A stretch of DNA of 64,000 bases from Parvularcula maris (GTDB taxonomy: Bacteria > Pseudomonadota > Alphaproteobacteria > Caulobacterales > Parvularculaceae), in assembly GCF_024505085.1 (NCBI RefSeq), contig NZ_JANIBC010000009.1, forward strand, positions 21,186 to 85,185. Direction: 5' to 3'. Under the pieces are notes generated by a model. It worked only from the letters and a program-made list of their open reading frames with translations. It ran no database searches and was not told the DNA's origin. Position 1 is the stretch's first letter; each line of letters starts with the position of its first letter. Below, one piece after another: positions 56,075 through 64,000 of this stretch. The translations under genes were made by a program, and so were the position numbers.

Positions 56075-57127
56075 TCAGCCCAGCCGAAGATCGCCGCCCT
56101 CGGGCTCCTGGAAGTAGCGGTCCAGCATCTCCTCCGTGACCTCGCCTAGGGAATCCGGCTGCCATTTCGGATCGCGGTCCTTGTCGATGATCTGCGCACG
56201 GACGCCCTCGTGGAAATCCGGGCCTTCGAGAAGGCGCGAGGTGACGCGGAACTCACGGGTGATGCATTCAGAGAAGCTACCCGGCGCGCCGTTCAGGAGG
56301 CGGACGGTCAGCTCCTGACTAGTGGGACTGCCGGGAGCCATCAGCTTGAGGCACCGAGCCGCGAAATCGCTGCCGTCCGCCCTCAAGGCTTCGGTCAGCT
56401 TCTCGGCGCTTTGGACGGAAGAGAACAGGCGGTCGATATCGCCGCGCTGGGCGCTGAGATCGCTATCCACTCTCACATGGAAACCGCCCAGGACGCTGTC
56501 GATCGCAGCCAGCACGTCGCCTGAGAGATCGGTGCCGATCAGGGCCTCGCGCAGCTCCCCTGTCCGCTCCGCCTCGACGAGGTGTGTCGCCACCCCCGCT
56601 GCCACGCAGGCACCGCCGTCGAGCCTCGCCCCCGTCAGGCCGAGATAGAGCGGCAGCCCACCTTCAAGCTTCGGCAGCACGTAGCTTGCGCCCACATCGG
56701 GCACGAGACCGATGCCGCATTCCGGCATGGCCCACAGGGTGTTCGTGGTGGCGATCCGGCGGTCGGCCATGGCCGAGACGCCCACGCCCCCGCCCATGCA
56801 GATGCCGTCGATCAGCGCGATATAGGGCTTGTCGTAGCCCGCGATCAGATCGTTCAGTCTGTACTCTGTACGAAAGAAGGTCGCTGCCTCCACAGGGTCT
56901 TCTTTCGCGGTGGTCGCCAGCCAGCGGATATCGCCCCCCGCGCAGAAGGCCCGCTCACCCTCCCCCTCGATCAGCACCGCGCGGACACCGTCGTCCCCGG
57001 CCCAGCCGCGGAGCTGGCTGTCCATCGCTGCGCACATGGCGGCGGTGAGGCTGTTCAGGGCTTTCGGTCGGGCCAGCGTGACGACGCCAAAAGCGCCTTC
57101 GCGGGAGAAACGGATGTCATCGGTCAT
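56075..57127 (-). CDS. 3-hydroxyisobutyryl-CoA hydrolase (enoyl-CoA hydratase family)
   Basis: 350 residues. Crotonase fold with 'ALNSLTAAMCAAM', 'GERAFCAGGDIRWLA' and 'MGGGVGVSAMADRRIATTN'. 'MPECGIGLVPDVGASYVLPK' and the long C-terminal part ('REFRVTSRLLEGPDFHEGVR', 'DPKWQPDSL') distinguish HIBYL-CoA hydrolase from plain enoyl-CoA hydratase. It acts in valine breakdown. No other valine genes are adjacent. Confidence 0.9.
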   Translation of the reverse strand: MTDDIRFSREGAFGVVTLARPKALNSLTAAMCAAMDSQLRGWAGDDGVRAVLIEGEGERAFCAGGDIRWLATTAKEDPVEAATFFRTEYRLNDLIAGYDKPYIALIDGICMGGGVGVSAMADRRIATTNTLWAMPECGIGLVPDVGASYVLPKLEGGLPLYLGLTGARLDGGACVAAGVATHLVEAERTGELREALIGTDLSGDVLAAIDSVLGGFHVRVDSDLSAQRGDIDRLFSSVQSAEKLTEALRADGSDFAARCLKLMAPGSPTSQELTVRLLNGAPGSFSECITREFRVTSRLLEGPDFHEGVRAQIIDKDRDPKWQPDSLGEVTEEMLDRYFQEPEGGDLRLG

Positions 57128-57159
57128 GGGGCGGGGTTAGCGGGGGTTGGTGACGGGGG

Positions 57160-57355
57160 CTAGCCTCCCCTTCAGGAGAGGTGGCAGCGAAGCTGACGGA
57201 GGGGCTTCGCAGCCGGTTCACTGCAGGTGAAAGATTTGGTCCGGGGGGACCAAATCTAGGCGAAGAAGGCCACGGCAGTGGCTGCTGCAAAAGACTTCGC
57301 TAGCGGAGAGTCCCCCTCCGCCCTTCGGGCAACTCCCCTTGATAGGGGGAGGAGG
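57160..57355. repeat. GGGAGG-type intergenic repeat with nested palindrome
   Basis: Starts 'CTCCCCTTCAGGAGAGG' and ends 'CTCCCCTTGATAGGGGGAGG', with 'CCTCCGCCCTTCGGGCAACT' before the latter. A perfect palindrome, AGATTTGGTCC-GGGG-GGACCAAATCT, sits inside at 57232-57257. Confidence 0.75.
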
Positions 57356-57366
57356 AACACCCATCG

Positions 57367-60003
57367 CTACCCCAGCCTCGCCTTCACCGCTTCCAGCGCC
57401 GACTTGGCGCCGCCTGCGTCCGGCCCGCCGCCATGGGCGAGGTCGGGTTTGCCGCCGCCGCCTTTGCCGCCGAGGGCCTCGACCATCGCCTTGACCAGCT
57501 CCGGCGCCGGGTGGTCACTGGTCAGCGACGGCGAGACGCCCACCGACGCGGAGGCCTTGCCCTCGTTCACCGCGACGAAGGCGGCCACAGCCCGGTCCGA
57601 CTTCTTCAGCGCGTCGGCGATCATGCCCCTAAGCTCCTTGGCCGGAACGCCTTCGAGGACAGCTGAGGTGAAGTCGATATCGCCGACCTTCTCGGCGCTG
57701 GCAGATGCGCCGCCGGTGGCGGCTTTCTTGCGGGCGGCGACGAGTTCCTTCTCCAAACGCTTCTTGTCGTCCTGGAGCGCCTCGATGCGGGCGGTCAGCT
57801 CGTCCGGGTTCGTCTTGAGGGCAGCGGATGCCTTCAGCGCCGCGCCCGCCTGCGCCTTGAGGTAGCGCCTTGCCGCCTCGCCGGTCACCGCCTCGATGCG
57901 GCGGATGCCGGAGGCCACGGCCCCTTCGGAGACGATCGCAAAGAGCGAGATGTCGCCCGAGCGCTCCACATGGGTCCCGCCACAGAGCTCCACTGAGTAC
58001 GGACCTTCGCCGGAGGGGTCGCGTCCGAGGCTCAAAACGCGCACCTCGTCCTCGTATTTCTCGCCGAAGAGCGCCATGGCGCCCTCCTCGATCGCCTGGT
58101 CGTAGGGCATCAGCTTGATGACGCCCTCCGCGTTCTGCTGGATCACGGCGTTCACCTCGGCCTCCACCGCGTCGATCTCCCCGCGGGTCATCGCCTGGTG
58201 GTGGCTGAAGTCGAAGCGCAAGCGGTCGGGGCCGACGAAGCTGCCTTTCTGAGTGACGTGCTCGCCGAGCACATTGCGTAGGGCTGCATGAACCAGGTGA
58301 GTGGCGGAGTGGTTGGACATGACCCGGCGGCGGCGGGCCTCGTCCACGGACAGATTGATCTCTTCACCGACTTTCAGCGTACCGCTCTCGACCTTGCCGA
58401 AGTGGATGTGAAGGCCCGCCTTCTTCTTGGTGTCGGTGACGGTCAGCTTCGCGCCGCCATCGGTCGAGGCCGTCCCGGCGTCGCCGGTCTGACCACCGCT
58501 CTCGCCGTAGAAGGGCGTCTGATTGGTGACCAGGCTGATCTCGTCCCCCGCCCTCGCCTCGTCCAGCCTGGCGCCGTCCTTGATGATCGCCTGCACGGTT
58601 CCGGCGGAGCTGAGATGGGCGTAGCCGATGAACTCCGTCGGCCCCGCTTCGTCGGCGACCTCGTAGAAGACACGCTCCTCCCCTGCATCGCCGCCGAACT
58701 GGCCGCTGGCGCGTGCGCGGGCCTTCTGCTCAGCCATGGCGGCGTCGAAGCCCTCCGCGTCGAGCTTGTAGCCCTGACGCCGCAGCGCGTCCTCGGTCAG
58801 GTCCACCGGAAAACCGTAGGTGTCGTACAGCTTGAACGCAGCCTCGCCGGGAAGCGTGCCGCCGTCGGCTAGCTTGTCCGTCTCTTCACTGAGGAGTTTG
58901 AGGCCGCGGGTGAGGAGGCCTGCGAACTTCTCCTCCTCCAGGCGCAGCGTATCGGCGATCAGGTTCTCCGCGCGCACGAGCTCGGGATACGCCCCGCCCA
59001 TCTCCCCCGTCAGCACAGGCACGAGACGGTGCATCAGCGGGTCCTTGGCGCCAAGCACCTGGGCGTAGCGCATGGCGCGTCGCATGATCCGTCTCAGGAC
59101 ATAGCCACGCCCCTCATTGGAGGGGGTGACACCGTCGGCGATCAGGAAGGCCGAAGAGCGCAGATGGTCGGCGATGACCCGGTGGGCGGCGCCCGCCTCC
59201 CCTTCCTCGCCCGTGCCGGTCAGCTCGCGGCTCTCGGCGATGATCTTCTGGAAGAGATCGATCTCGTAGTTGGAATGGACACCCTGGAGGACGGCGGCGA
59301 TTCTCTCCAGCCCCATGCCGGTGTCTATGGAAGGACGGGGCAGCTCTTCGCGGGTGCCGTCCTTCTGCTGATCGAACTGCATGAAGACGAGGTTCCAGAT
59401 CTCGATGAAGCGGTCGCCGTCCTCATCCGGAGAGCCCGGAGGGCCGCCGGGCACGTCCTCGCCGTGGTCGTAGAAGATCTCCGAGCACGGACCGCAAGGA
59501 CCCGTATCGCCCATGGACCAGAAATTGTCGGAGGTGGGAATACGGATGATCTTCTCATCGGGCAGCCCGGCGATCTTGCGCCACAGCCCCGCTGCCTCGT
59601 CATCGGTGTGATAGACCGTGACCAGAAGCTTTTCGGGGCTGATGCCGAACTCCTTCGTGATCAGCGACCAGGCGGCATCGATGGCCTCCTCCTTGAAGTA
59701 GTCGCCGAAGGAGAAGTTACCGAGCATCTCGAAGAAGGTGTGGTGGCGCGCCGTGTACCCCACATTGTCGAGGTCGTTGTGCTTGCCGCCCGCGCGCACG
59801 CATTTCTGCGAGGAGGTGGCGCGGGGGCTAGGCGGCGTCTCCTTGCCGGTAAAGATGTTCTTGAACGGCACCATGCCCGCATTGACGAAGAGCAGCGTCG
59901 GATCGGACTGGGGCAGAAGCGGCGCGGAGGGGATGACCTGATGGTCCCTCCCCTCGAAGAACTGCAGGAAGGTGCGGCGGATGTCGTTGACGGAGGCGCT
60001 CAT
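57367..60003 (-). CDS. alaS: Alanyl-tRNA synthetase
   Basis: 878 residues from ATG 60003 ('[20 protein letters not shown]'). Class II catalytic domain with '[13 protein letters not shown]', '[19 protein letters not shown]' and '[13 protein letters not shown]'. Editing domain with '[13 protein letters not shown]' and '[12 protein letters not shown]' (zinc ligands). C-terminal coiled coil and DHHA1 Gly-rich domain ('[16 protein letters not shown]'). Complete. Confidence 0.97.
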   Translation of the reverse strand: MSASVNDIRRTFLQFFEGRDHQVIPSAPLLPQSDPTLLFVNAGMVPFKNIFTGKETPPSPRATSSQKCVRAGGKHNDLDNVGYTARHHTFFEMLGNFSFGDYFKEEAIDAAWSLITKEFGISPEKLLVTVYHTDDEAAGLWRKIAGLPDEKIIRIPTSDNFWSMGDTGPCGPCSEIFYDHGEDVPGGPPGSPDEDGDRFIEIWNLVFMQFDQQKDGTREELPRPSIDTGMGLERIAAVLQGVHSNYEIDLFQKIIAESRELTGTGEEGEAGAAHRVIADHLRSSAFLIADGVTPSNEGRGYVLRRIMRRAMRYAQVLGAKDPLMHRLVPVLTGEMGGAYPELVRAENLIADTLRLEEEKFAGLLTRGLKLLSEETDKLADGGTLPGEAAFKLYDTYGFPVDLTEDALRRQGYKLDAEGFDAAMAEQKARARASGQFGGDAGEERVFYEVADEAGPTEFIGYAHLSSAGTVQAIIKDGARLDEARAGDEISLVTNQTPFYGESGGQTGDAGTASTDGGAKLTVTDTKKKAGLHIHFGKVESGTLKVGEEINLSVDEARRRRVMSNHSATHLVHAALRNVLGEHVTQKGSFVGPDRLRFDFSHHQAMTRGEIDAVEAEVNAVIQQNAEGVIKLMPYDQAIEEGAMALFGEKYEDEVRVLSLGRDPSGEGPYSVELCGGTHVERSGDISLFAIVSEGAVASGIRRIEAVTGEAARRYLKAQAGAALKASAALKTNPDELTARIEALQDDKKRLEKELVAARKKAATGGASASAEKVGDIDFTSAVLEGVPAKELRGMIADALKKSDRAVAAFVAVNEGKASASVGVSPSLTSDHPAPELVKAMVEALGGKGGGGKPDLAHGGGPDAGGAKSALEAVKARLG

Positions 60004-60039
60004 GCCGGGGGGATTAGGCGGGCTCTGCGCCTTTGCCAA

Positions 60040-60357
60040 TCGGTTTGGTGGCGGGTTGGTTTGAAGGTCTTAGCTGAGAAGAGGCAGTGCTTCCGGGTGT
60101 GGGACAAAGCGTACGGTGCGAGCTGCGATCGGGGCCGCCCCGCGGAGCGCATGGCCATTCTCGTGGAGGGTTTCGGAAGCCTCGTTGGAACCGAGCCTAC
60201 CACTAGGGGTTTAGTACGGCGCTACAGCTTCACCGAGGCAACCTTACGTCCCGCTCATGTCTTTCACGAGACGGGCACCGGAGCTGTCCGATCCGCAACT
60301 ATCTCACGAATTTCCTGTCTCCATACTTGTGGTTAACCATAGTGAGAAGGGAACACC
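60040..60357. other. Intergenic, nothing recognised
   Basis: It contains the promoters of alaS and of the VPLPA gene by position. No RNA gene, T-box-like structure or repeat is apparent. Confidence 0.4.
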
Positions 60358-60933
60358 ATGAAACTTATCGCAGCACTCGCCTCCGCGACAGCTCTCATCG
60401 GCTTCGCACATGCAGGCACCATCACCTCGTCCAGCATGCCCGGCGACGACATGCCCGACCTCGTGGTCGGTGAGGCCTCCCTCGCCATCTCCGGCGAAGA
60501 CTTCGTCCAAGGCGAAGAGGTCTTCTACTCCGAGACCTTCCTCGCAGGACCGATCGCGGCGGGTGCCACCGCCGTCGCCTCCGTCATCTTCCCCTTCCCG
60601 GAAGGTCCGGCTGGCTTCGACAATCTGATCCTCAGCATCACGTCCTCCGCTGGTACGTTCGACTTCCAGATCACCGAGGATGTGGAAGATGGCGGCACCA
60701 CGCCGGGGGCTCAGCTCACCAACACGTTCGCGTTCAACGTCGCGCCTGGTGAGAACTTCACGGTCGACATCGTCGGCAGCGCCGTCTCGACCGGTGAGGC
60801 CAACGCCTCCTTCGAGTTCGCCTTCTCCGCATCGGAAGTCCCCCCGGCCGGTGAAGTCCCCGTTCCGGCAGCCGCCCTGCTGATGCTCGGTGGTCTGGCC
60901 GCCATGCGCACGGTCCGCGGTCGCAAAGCCTAG
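60358..60933 (+). CDS. VPLPA/PEP-CTERM sorting-domain protein
   Basis: 191 residues. Signal peptide ending 'GFAHA', a beta-rich acidic body ('SSSMPGDDMPDLVVGEASLA'), and C-terminal 'EVPVPAAALLMLGGLAAMR' followed by 'TVRGRKA', the exosortase-recognised tail. The body looks like a small extracellular structural protein; function unknown. GAGAAGGGAA ribosome site. Two hairpins follow. Confidence 0.83.
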   Translation: MKLIAALASATALIGFAHAGTITSSSMPGDDMPDLVVGEASLAISGEDFVQGEEVFYSETFLAGPIAAGATAVASVIFPFPEGPAGFDNLILSITSSAGTFDFQITEDVEDGGTTPGAQLTNTFAFNVAPGENFTVDIVGSAVSTGEANASFEFAFSASEVPPAGEVPVPAAALLMLGGLAAMRTVRGRKA

Positions 60934-60943
60934 GCCATCGTTC

Positions 60944-60969
60944 AGGTGAGGAGGCTTCTTCTCACCTGA
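60944..60969 (+). terminator. Inverted repeat after VPLPA gene
   Basis: CAGGTGAG-AGGAGGCTTCTT-type loop-CTCACCTG, 11 bases past the stop. No T-run follows, so it may be a message-stabilising hairpin or a weak terminator. Confidence 0.45.
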
Positions 60970-60997
60970 CGCCGTCCCCCATCGACCGAACCAGACG

Positions 60998-61037
60998 ACC
61001 CCGCGGACAGCCATGTCCGCGGGGTTTTCAGTTTTTC
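60998..61037 (+). terminator. Rho-independent terminator
   Basis: ACCCCGCGGAC-AGCCAT-GTCCGCGGGGT followed by TTTCAGTTTTT. It ends the VPLPA transcript and reaches into the stop region of the convergent SRPBCC gene. Confidence 0.88.
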
Positions 61038-61561
61038 CGGACTTTCGTCGTCAGCTGCCCATCTGCCGCCAGACGCCGAACTCCAGCCCCCATCACATAG
61101 TCCACCGGTCCGGCCAGATCCTTGAGCCCCGTTCCCTTCGATCCAGCGACGACATGGGAGGAGGTAATCGTCGTGCCGCCCCCCTCCGCCGGGCTGAGCC
61201 TGATCGTCCAGCGGCAGTCCGCAGCGGTGGAGATAAGGGGGCCGAAGGGGGCGGAGAGAACTAGCTCCTCGCCCTTCTTGGAGAGCAGCACCTGGCCGTG
61301 AATGACCGAACCTCCGTCCCAGTCCTCACGCCAGTAGGCGCCTGCCTCTTCGCCCATAGAGAGGTTCCCGGCGTCGCCGGAATAGGTGTGGTCGGGGTCC
61401 CACCACTCAGCGGGCTGCATCAGGCGCTGCCAAAGCTCGCTCGGCGCCAGCGGTGATACCGCCTCGTGGCTCAGGGTGAACCCTGTCTCCGAAGAGGAGA
61501 CCACCTCGGCGGAAGCGGTCGAGGCGGTCACGGCGGCCAGGATCGGCAGTAGGTTTCTCAT
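61028..61561 (-). CDS. Secreted SRPBCC (START-like) domain protein
   Basis: 177 residues from ATG 61561, which begins a signal peptide ('NLLPILAAVTASTASA'). The SRPBCC/polyketide-cyclase-like pattern includes 'APSELWQRLMQPAEWWDPDH', a Gly-rich hairpin, and a C-terminal helix 'GLKDLAGPVDYVMGAGVRRL'. It probably binds a small hydrophobic ligand in the periplasm; ligand unknown. Confidence 0.78.
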   Translation of the reverse strand: MRNLLPILAAVTASTASAEVVSSSETGFTLSHEAVSPLAPSELWQRLMQPAEWWDPDHTYSGDAGNLSMGEEAGAYWREDWDGGSVIHGQVLLSKKGEELVLSAPFGPLISTAADCRWTIRLSPAEGGGTTITSSHVVAGSKGTGLKDLAGPVDYVMGAGVRRLAADGQLTTKVRKN

Positions 61562-61616
61562 CAGAACCAAGATGCCCAAAGCCCTCACGCCAGTCGAGTC
61601 CGGCAGGCGTGTCAGC

Positions 61617-63395
61617 TCAGCCTGGGAAAGAGATGGTCCACGCCGTACCCGCGCCGGAGGACTGCACGAGGGCCTCGCCGCCGATCTGCTCGGCGAGGTC
61701 GTGGGTCAAGCGGACGCCGAGGGAGGATGTCTTGGGCTCCTGCGCCGAGAAGCCCCTGCCGTTGTCCACCACCTTTAGGGTGTGGCCGGAGGGGCCTTCT
61801 TCCAGAACGATGTCGATCCGCCCTCTTTCGTCCGAGAAGGCGTGCTTGAAGGCGTTGGTGGTCAGCTCGCATGCCATGAGACCGATGGAGGCCGCCTCGT
61901 TCACGCCGATATAGACGGGCTCGGACCGGCTCGTGAAGGAGATCGACGCCTCGGGGAAGATGTCGGCCAGATACGCCGTCACCTCTTCCAGATAGTCGAC
62001 CAGGTCGATGCGCCGGTCCGAGGACTTGGCGAACAGGTGGTTCTGCAGCAGACCCATGGCCCTGATCGCCTGCTCGATGGAGCCAGCACCGGCTTGCCCG
62101 CCCCTGCGTCGCCGCTCCGTCCGCAGCAGGCTGAGAATGATCTGAAGGTTGTTGCTGGACCGGTGGTGGAGCTCGGAGAGCAGCATCTTGCGCTCTTCCA
62201 GGGCGTCGCTGATGACGACGTTCTGCTGTTTGGAGCGCTGCCAGAAGGTGAAGGCCAGCGCCGACAGCCCGGCAAAGCCGAAGGCGGTGAACCCCGCGAA
62301 GGTGGCCGCCCGGAAGCGCCGCTGCGCGCGCCGGTCCGCTTCGACCTGACGCCGGCGAGCCACGGCCAGATCGCTCTCCATCCGCACCGAATCGAGCCTG
62401 ACGCGGGCGAAGGCCAGCGCGTTCTCCCGGTAGACGTCGTACTGCAGCTCCATCGCGTCGAAGGCGCTGGTGAAGGCCTCCACCGCCTCCGCCTTGCTGA
62501 CCAGAGGAGCATGAACCTGCGCGTGGAGGAGCAGCATGTCCGCGGTCTTGGCCGGATGGTCGAAATAGTCCGCCCCCGCCTTCTCCTCGAAGCTCGCGAT
62601 CGAAGCCAGCATCCTGCCGGTCGCGCTGCGAGCTTTGTCCACATCCCCCTCCGCCAGCGCCAGCTTGGCTGCCAGGAACCAGGCCTGAACCAGCCCCAGA
62701 TCGTAGCCTGCCTCCTCGGCCAGGACGACCGCGCGGCCGAGTGGTGCGGATGCCGCCTCAATGTCGCCCAGTCCGAGATGTCCCTCCGCCAGCGTTAGAA
62801 GGGGGAAGACGGCCCGCCGGTCTTCGCCGTAGGCCTCCACCGAGGCGGCGGCGAACCCGACGGCCTCTTCGAACAGGCCCTGCTCGACGGCCAGTAGTCC
62901 TTGAAGCTCCAGAACCCGCGGCACGGCGAACGCGTCGTCGACCAGGGGAGCGAAGCGCGCCGCCGGGCCGACGAGCTCCCTCGCGCCCTCATAGTCTCCC
63001 GTTTCGATCAGGGTGATCAGCGCCAGGGTCATCGCCTTGAAGGCTGCCGAGGACGGACGCTCGAGATCGGCCTCGCTGACGAGCTGAAGGTGGATGTCGA
63101 AGGCCTTGGCCGTCTGACCGAGGGTCGCGTAGATGCCCGCAAGCTCGCTCAGGGCTTGTTCGCGCCTCGCCTGCATTCCGGCAGCCGCGTAGAGTTCGGT
63201 GGCCCTGGTCAGCCTTTCCGCCGCGTCGGAGTAGTTGCCCGCATCGCTCGCATCGGCGGCCATCCTCATCAGCCGGTCGGCCTGCTCGACGGGCAGCTCT
63301 TCGTTCTGCGCGTGAGCCGAAGACCCAGCGACCACCAGACCGAGCCAGACCAGAACAACAGTGCCGAGCATGCTGAAGCGGCTCTGTTGCAGCAC
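61617..63395 (-). CDS. TPR-containing membrane histidine kinase (HisKA_2)
   Basis: About 592 residues from a GTG at 63395, chosen because AGGAG lies seven bases upstream and a signal peptide ('VVLVWLGLVVAGSSAHA') follows. Periplasmic part (about 30-350) is a series of TPR-like helices ('ADASDAGNYSDAAERLTRAT', 'EQALSELAGIYATLGQTAKA'). One membrane helix lies near 370 ('FAGFTAFGFAGLSALAFTFW'). Then HisKA_2 with 'LLSELHHRSSNNLQIILSLL' (phospho-His) and an intact HATPase ('ACELTTNAFKHAF' N-box, 'VVDNGRGF', 'SSLGVRLTHDLAEQIGG'). No cognate regulator is adjacent; the stand-alone receivers in this window are candidates. Confidence 0.87.
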   Translation of the reverse strand: MLQQSRFSMLGTVVLVWLGLVVAGSSAHAQNEELPVEQADRLMRMAADASDAGNYSDAAERLTRATELYAAAGMQARREQALSELAGIYATLGQTAKAFDIHLQLVSEADLERPSSAAFKAMTLALITLIETGDYEGARELVGPAARFAPLVDDAFAVPRVLELQGLLAVEQGLFEEAVGFAAASVEAYGEDRRAVFPLLTLAEGHLGLGDIEAASAPLGRAVVLAEEAGYDLGLVQAWFLAAKLALAEGDVDKARSATGRMLASIASFEEKAGADYFDHPAKTADMLLLHAQVHAPLVSKAEAVEAFTSAFDAMELQYDVYRENALAFARVRLDSVRMESDLAVARRRQVEADRRAQRRFRAATFAGFTAFGFAGLSALAFTFWQRSKQQNVVISDALEERKMLLSELHHRSSNNLQIILSLLRTERRRRGGQAGAGSIEQAIRAMGLLQNHLFAKSSDRRIDLVDYLEEVTAYLADIFPEASISFTSRSEPVYIGVNEAASIGLMACELTTNAFKHAFSDERGRIDIVLEEGPSGHTLKVVDNGRGFSAQEPKTSSLGVRLTHDLAEQIGGEALVQSSGAGTAWTISFPG

Positions 63396-63469
63396 GAGAC
63401 ATCTCCTGGTGCGGCACACCACCTTGCTCCGAGGCCGTTCAGGCCGACGCAACAACCGAAAGTGGACCT

Positions 63470-63643
63470 CTAGGCGGCAGAGCTGCAGAAGAGCTCGGGT
63501 CCAGTAAGCACCGGACCCCGTCGCCGTTCAACCCGGAGCACGCAAGTCTCGGTCAGCAAGAAGCGCAGTTCTTCGGTGAAGGTGTCGCGGAAAGCTTCGT
63601 TCGCAGAGAGGAGCTGCTCGGACAGCGCGGCGCTAGAGAACAT
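63470..63643 (-). CDS. Candidate 57-residue ORF or gene remnant
   Basis: The ORF runs from ATG 63643 to TAG 63470 ('FSSAALSEQLLSANEAFRDT', 'FTEELRFLLTETCVLRVERR'). The frame stays open upstream to about 63727 with coding-like sequence but no start codon, so this may be the tail of a truncated gene. It precedes the kinase on the same strand by 75 bases. Family unknown. Confidence 0.35.
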   Translation of the reverse strand: MFSSAALSEQLLSANEAFRDTFTEELRFLLTETCVLRVERRRGPVLTGPELFCSSAA

Positions 63644-63764
63644 GGCGCTGATAAGTCTCTGTCCAAGATGCGAAGCGAGAGGACCTGGGCACCCTTCGGC
63701 GTGGCCAGTGGCAAGAGGCTCATCGCTTCACCCCCAATGAAAAGGCGCTCGTCTCCTTTACAAA

Positions 63765-63895
63765 GGCCGCTGCCCCCTCCGCCCTCCGGGCACCTCCCCC
63801 CCTACGTAGGGGAGGAAAAGCAGAAATGAGGTTTCGCCCCTATTCCGCTCCCCCTCTTTGAGGGGGAGCTGCCGGTAGGCTGAGGGGGAGGAAGC
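63765..63895. repeat. GGGAGG-type intergenic repeat
   Basis: 'CCTCCGCCCTCCGGGCACCT', 'CCCCCCTACGTAGGGGAGG' and 'CTCCCCCTCTTTGAGGGGGAG' followed by 'CTGCCGGTAGGCTGAGGGGG'. The last part is nearly the inverse of the opening of the element at 30160. Confidence 0.75.
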
Positions 63896-63947
63896 AGCAG
63901 GGGCTTAGGTTTCCGTCTGTCTGCAAACTGTACAAACGCCAATGAAA

Positions 63948-63990
63948 AAGACGCCGGGCGCTGAACCAGCGGACCCGGCGTCTTCCTTTT
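63948..63990. terminator. Bidirectional terminator at right edge
   Basis: AAGACGCCGGG and CCCGGCGTCTT form an 11-base-pair stem. The plus side ends CCTTTT and the minus side ends in a T-run (A-run at 63945-63949), so it could serve either direction. Confidence 0.75.
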
Positions 63991-64000
63991 GAAGCCAAAG

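Overview
The window comes from a GC-rich alphaproteobacterial chromosome. The evidence is a set of lineage-typical features: HWE-family sensor kinases with FATGUY-like single-domain receivers, a DUF2842 membrane protein, an UrcA-family protein, VPLPA-type PEP-CTERM secreted proteins, an FtsZ with the conserved 'PAFLRRQ'-type tail, and a sigma-EcfG-like promoter. The genus cannot be fixed by eye; a marine Parvularculales/Caulobacterales-like bacterium would fit.

Layout. 1-1.7 kb is visibly less GC-rich and decayed, with remnants of a DUF2268-like metallopeptidase. 1.7-8.8 kb is a signalling locus: two receivers, a giant CheB-CheR-PAS-HWE kinase, a divergent LOV photoreceptor whose kinase domain has lost its ATP-binding N-box, and a CheB-type methylesterase with a C-terminal zinc ribbon. 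No chemoreceptor is present. 9.0-12.2 kb encodes a large ImpA/M60-like secreted metallopeptidase lipoprotein. 12.4-16.6 kb holds a frameshifted and an intact VPLPA-CTERM protein and a headless autotransporter. 16.6-20.0 kb is the first part of an F-type conjugation operon (traA-L-E-K-B), with a nonsense codon in traK and the rest missing. 20.3-22.9 kb carries an unknown gene, an XRE regulator translationally coupled to a 34-codon ORF, and a tyrosine integrase beside tRNA-Leu(GAG). This marks an integrated, decaying mobile island whose right border is the tRNA (23.04 kb).

From 23.3 kb onward the content is mostly core: lipB, rpsI-rplM, heme A synthase (ctaA), fumC, alaS, hisN-like phosphatase, a solitary ftsZ, HIBYL-CoA hydrolase, heme oxygenase, peptide transporter, tRNA-Ala(GGC), a complete type I secretion operon (ABC-HlyD-TolC, 34.1-38.6 kb), an ABC exporter with a polysaccharide deacetylase, a tightly overlapped OmpA-VOC-GNAT-GNAT operon, and a TPR-HisKA_2 histidine kinase at the right end. 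Many intergenic gaps here carry one of two families of palindromic repeats: one rich in CCCTCC/GGGAGG blocks, the other with GTCATCCCGG/CCGGGATGAC termini.

The two most unusual parts are the LOV/CheB-CheR/HWE signalling locus with its EcfG-like promoter, and the degraded conjugative island. Coordinates of starts were adjusted where a signal peptide or Shine-Dalgarno sequence made a downstream start clearly better.
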